Source: Flavobacteriales bacterium (GTDB lineage: Bacteria > Bacteroidota > Bacteroidia > Flavobacteriales_D > Parvicellaceae). From it: DNA of 64,000 nucleotides. Positions 62,292-64,000 of this stretch are shown piece by piece (position 1 is the stretch's first letter; each line of letters starts with the position of its first letter). The notes below the pieces were generated by a model that worked only from the letters and a program-made list of their open reading frames with translations, was not told the origin of the DNA and did not search any database. Made by a program: the position numbers and the translations under genes. The DNA is taken from assembly GCA_029251405.1 (NCBI GenBank), contig JAQXDK010000041.1:1-64000 (forward strand). The letters are read 5' to 3'.

Positions 62292-63159
62292 ATTCTTTTA
62301 TTTCTTAATTTTTATTGTTGTTTTACTTTCTTGCAACAACTCTAAAAAGTCTATAATTACTACAAAAAATGGTTTTGAACTTTACTTCCATATTTTGTCT
62401 GAAGAAAAAATTATTGATAGAACTAGTAAAATTGTAAATCTTAAAATTTTAGCTTTAGATAGTAGTGGTAATTGTGTTTTTTCATCATCAAATAACGATC
62501 TTGGTGGTATTTCATCTTTTTATTATGATTCTTCAATTTCCCAGTCTCCAATGAACGAAATTTTATTGAATTTGTATGAGGGGGATAGTGTCTCTTTTCA
62601 AATGTCTTCTAAAGTTTTTTTTGAAAGTTTTTTTGGTGTAAACACTAAATTATTTACCCCCCTTTTTTATTCCTCTCTTCAAGTTCATCTCAAATTATTA
62701 GTTTATAATAACAGACAAGAACAAATTGAATACATAAGAAATCTTCAAAATTTAGCAATTGAAAATGAAATACATCTGCTTAAAAAAGAAAGAGCTTTTT
62801 GGGATTCTAATTTTTTAAATATCTCTAAAATAAATGATATTTACGCAGTTAAACTAGATTCAGACGATTCTTTTTCCATTATTAACGATTCTTTAGATAG
62901 CAGTATTGGATTGTACTATTCTCTATGTGACATTATGGGAAGAGAGATTTACCAAACCCCAAATTTTGAACCAGAATATTACGAAGCTAATACAGATGGT
63001 CAGCTTTTAGATGGGTTTAAAATACTAATTAACACCTTTAATAGAGGAGACTCCATTTTTGCGATAATTCCATCAAAATTCATGTTTAAAGAAAGGGGTT
63101 CCTATGTTAATAAAATTCCTCCTTATTGCCCTTTAAAAGTAAATTTAAGAATTCATTGA
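62284..63159 (+). CDS. Double FKBP-like lipoprotein
   Basis: 291 residues from ATG 62284 (a TTG at 62275 is less likely); lipobox L-L-S-C near residue 17. Two FKBP-like domains are visible: a degenerate first one (about 28-145) and a second (about 190-290) with D-G-Q-L-L-D-G-F-K-I-L-I, G-D-S-I-F-A-I-I-P-S and I-P-P-Y-C-P-L-K-V-N-L. A helical segment E-Q-I-E-Y-I-R-N-L-Q joins them. Several pocket residues are missing, so it may act as a chaperone rather than an isomerase. It overlaps gldI by 8 bp. Confidence 0.72.
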   Translation: MNKFFYFLIFIVVLLSCNNSKKSIITTKNGFELYFHILSEEKIIDRTSKIVNLKILALDSSGNCVFSSSNNDLGGISSFYYDSSISQSPMNEILLNLYEGDSVSFQMSSKVFFESFFGVNTKLFTPLFYSSLQVHLKLLVYNNRQEQIEYIRNLQNLAIENEIHLLKKERAFWDSNFLNISKINDIYAVKLDSDDSFSIINDSLDSSIGLYYSLCDIMGREIYQTPNFEPEYYEANTDGQLLDGFKILINTFNRGDSIFAIIPSKFMFKERGSYVNKIPPYCPLKVNLRIH

Positions 63160-63162
63160 GTT

Positions 63163-63864
63163 TTAAGAAATAATAAAAATTGTTGGGTGCTTTTTAAGAA
63201 TAATATTGTCTTTTTTTAGATGGAATATTTTTTTGGTGAAAATTTTCTCATTCGACCCTGTGATATCTGTTGCAACACATAATTTTCTACTTTCTGGATA
63301 TATATTATTTACGATATCTAAAAATACTTTTTGGTTCCGGTAAGGTGTCTCTATAAATATATGAGAACCAGTATTTTCTTTTAATTTTTTAATAGCCGTA
63401 ATTCTTTCATTTTTTTCGATTGGTAAATATCCGTGAAATTGAAATTTTTGACCATTGAGACCACTTGCCATAAGACCTAATAAAATGGATGAAGGACCTA
63501 TGAGTGGCTTTATTATTATTTTATTTTCATGACAAATAGCACATAATTTTTGACCAGGATCTGCAATTCCTGGGCATCCAGATTCACTCATGACTCCTAC
63601 ATCATTTCCCTCCAGTATCAATTCAAGAATTTTATAATAATCTGCTTCTTTAGATTTTTTATTAATTAATTCAAATTGTGTGTTATCAATATTGTACTCA
63701 GGATTTATTTTCCTTAAAAACCTTCTGCTAGTTCTAATATTTTCTACTGCAAATACATTTAATTTATTTACTATGTCAACTAAATAGTGGGGGATCAGCC
63801 CTGGGCTAAAATCGGCTTCAGCATGTATAGGTACAGGTATTAAATATAATTTACCTCTTCCCAT
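63163..63864 (-). CDS. Tetrapyrrole methylase family SAM-dependent methyltransferase (RsmI-like)
   Basis: 233 residues. G-K-L-Y-L-I-P-V-P start, V-M-S-E-S-G-C-P-G-I-A-D-P-G near residue 94-107 and G-P-S-S-I-L-L-G-L-M-A-S-G-L-N-G-Q-K-F-Q-F-H-G-Y-L-P near 123-148 are as in RsmI. RsmI 2'-O-methylates C1402 of 16S rRNA; Bacteroidota often carry this shorter relative in addition to true RsmI, so the target is uncertain. It starts 14 bp inside the upstream phosphatase gene. Confidence 0.85.
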   Translation of the reverse strand: MGRGKLYLIPVPIHAEADFSPGLIPHYLVDIVNKLNVFAVENIRTSRRFLRKINPEYNIDNTQFELINKKSKEADYYKILELILEGNDVGVMSESGCPGIADPGQKLCAICHENKIIIKPLIGPSSILLGLMASGLNGQKFQFHGYLPIEKNERITAIKKLKENTGSHIFIETPYRNQKVFLDIVNNIYPESRKLCVATDITGSNEKIFTKKIFHLKKDNIILKKHPTIFIIS

Positions 63865-64000
63865 TTGTAGGAGTTTTTTTAATTATTTCGTCACAAGCAG
63901 ATTTCAATAGCTTGTATACATTTTCAAAGCCATCATTGTCATAGTAAGGGTCTGGTACAGATAATCGTTCTTCTGGGTCAGTAGCTTTTAGAATTAATTC
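63851..64000 (-). CDS. Low-molecular-weight protein tyrosine phosphatase (C-terminal fragment)
   Basis: The frame is open to the window edge, so only the last 49 residues are seen. The catalytic-acid motif D-P-Y-Y in V-P-D-P-Y-Y-D-N-D-G-F-E-N-V, followed by Y-K-L-L-K-S-A-C-D-E-I-I, is characteristic of this enzyme class. The stop at 63851-63853 lies inside the methyltransferase gene, an overlap of 14 bp. The catalytic cysteine loop lies outside the window. Confidence 0.85.
   Translation of the reverse strand, partial: ELILKATDPEERLSVPDPYYDNDGFENVYKLLKSACDEIIKKTPTNGKR

Noticed and set aside
1-64000. tRNA or rRNA genes
   Set aside because: Scanning by eye for T-loop (GGTTCGA-type) and rRNA signatures found only matches inside coding genes.

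Overview
The window is A+T-rich chromosomal DNA from a Bacteroidota bacterium, most likely a free-living, probably marine member of the Flavobacteriia. The evidence is a giant adhesin with a type IX secretion (T9SS) type-B C-terminal domain next to a PorP/SprF partner, PorT beside ubiE, a TamL lipoprotein, a GldI-like lipoprotein, TonB receptor/DUF4249 pairing, menaquinone genes, and repeated promoters of the Bacteroidota type (TTTG ... TAnnTTTG). No tRNA, rRNA, CRISPR array, transposase or phage gene was seen. Genes are densely packed, often overlapping by a few bases.

Layout. 1-8 kb: 3' part of an adhesin built from repeats, then PorP/SprF. 8-15 kb (minus strand): sterol-desaturase-like protein, HEAT-like protein, pirin, flavin monooxygenase, an orphan T9SS sorting-domain remnant, a BaiN-type flavoprotein, pfkA and csaA. 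15-18.5 kb: an operon of a PLP-fold protein, a GNAT enzyme and purT. 18.5-25.2 kb: RDD protein, TonB receptor plus DUF4249 lipoprotein, trxB, M14 peptidase. 25.2-27 kb: two paralogous membrane proteins enclosed by a 66-bp direct repeat of the M14 gene 3' end. 27-30 kb: LPP20-like and CsgG-like lipoproteins and a broken small gene. 30-33.7 kb: a tight operon of pterin synthesis genes (PTPS, folE, SRPBCC, SDR) ending in a photolyase. 33.7-37.3 kb: pnuC, a NadR-type kinase, then a TPP riboswitch driving a TonB receptor. 37-44 kb (minus): M1 peptidase, DUF6702, menE, menC, CapD-type dehydratase. 44-48 kb: glycosyltransferase, gcvT, comB, yaaA. 48-55.6 kb: hemB, M42 peptidase, outer membrane proteins, ubiE, porT, rRNA methyltransferase-like protein, tamL. 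55.7-64 kb: fbaA, accD, uncharacterised membrane and secreted proteins with a winged-helix regulator, a DHH phosphoesterase, two FKBP-like lipoproteins, a tetrapyrrole-methylase-family protein and the end of a low-molecular-weight phosphatase.

How the genes work together. menE, menC and ubiE belong to menaquinone synthesis; the adhesin, PorP/SprF and PorT belong to T9SS; PorT, TamL and several barrels serve the outer membrane; the riboswitch receptor, pnuC and the kinase look like vitamin uptake. The most interesting candidates are the photolyase/pterin operon, whose promoter carries a palindrome exactly in the -33/-7 spacer (a MerR-like arrangement, suggesting light or B12 control) and whose SDR lacks the catalytic tyrosine; and the 1.8-kb two-gene insert bounded by an att-like duplication of a gene end. 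A further general signal is that many -7 elements lie 3-8 bases before start codons, which suggests leaderless transcripts.
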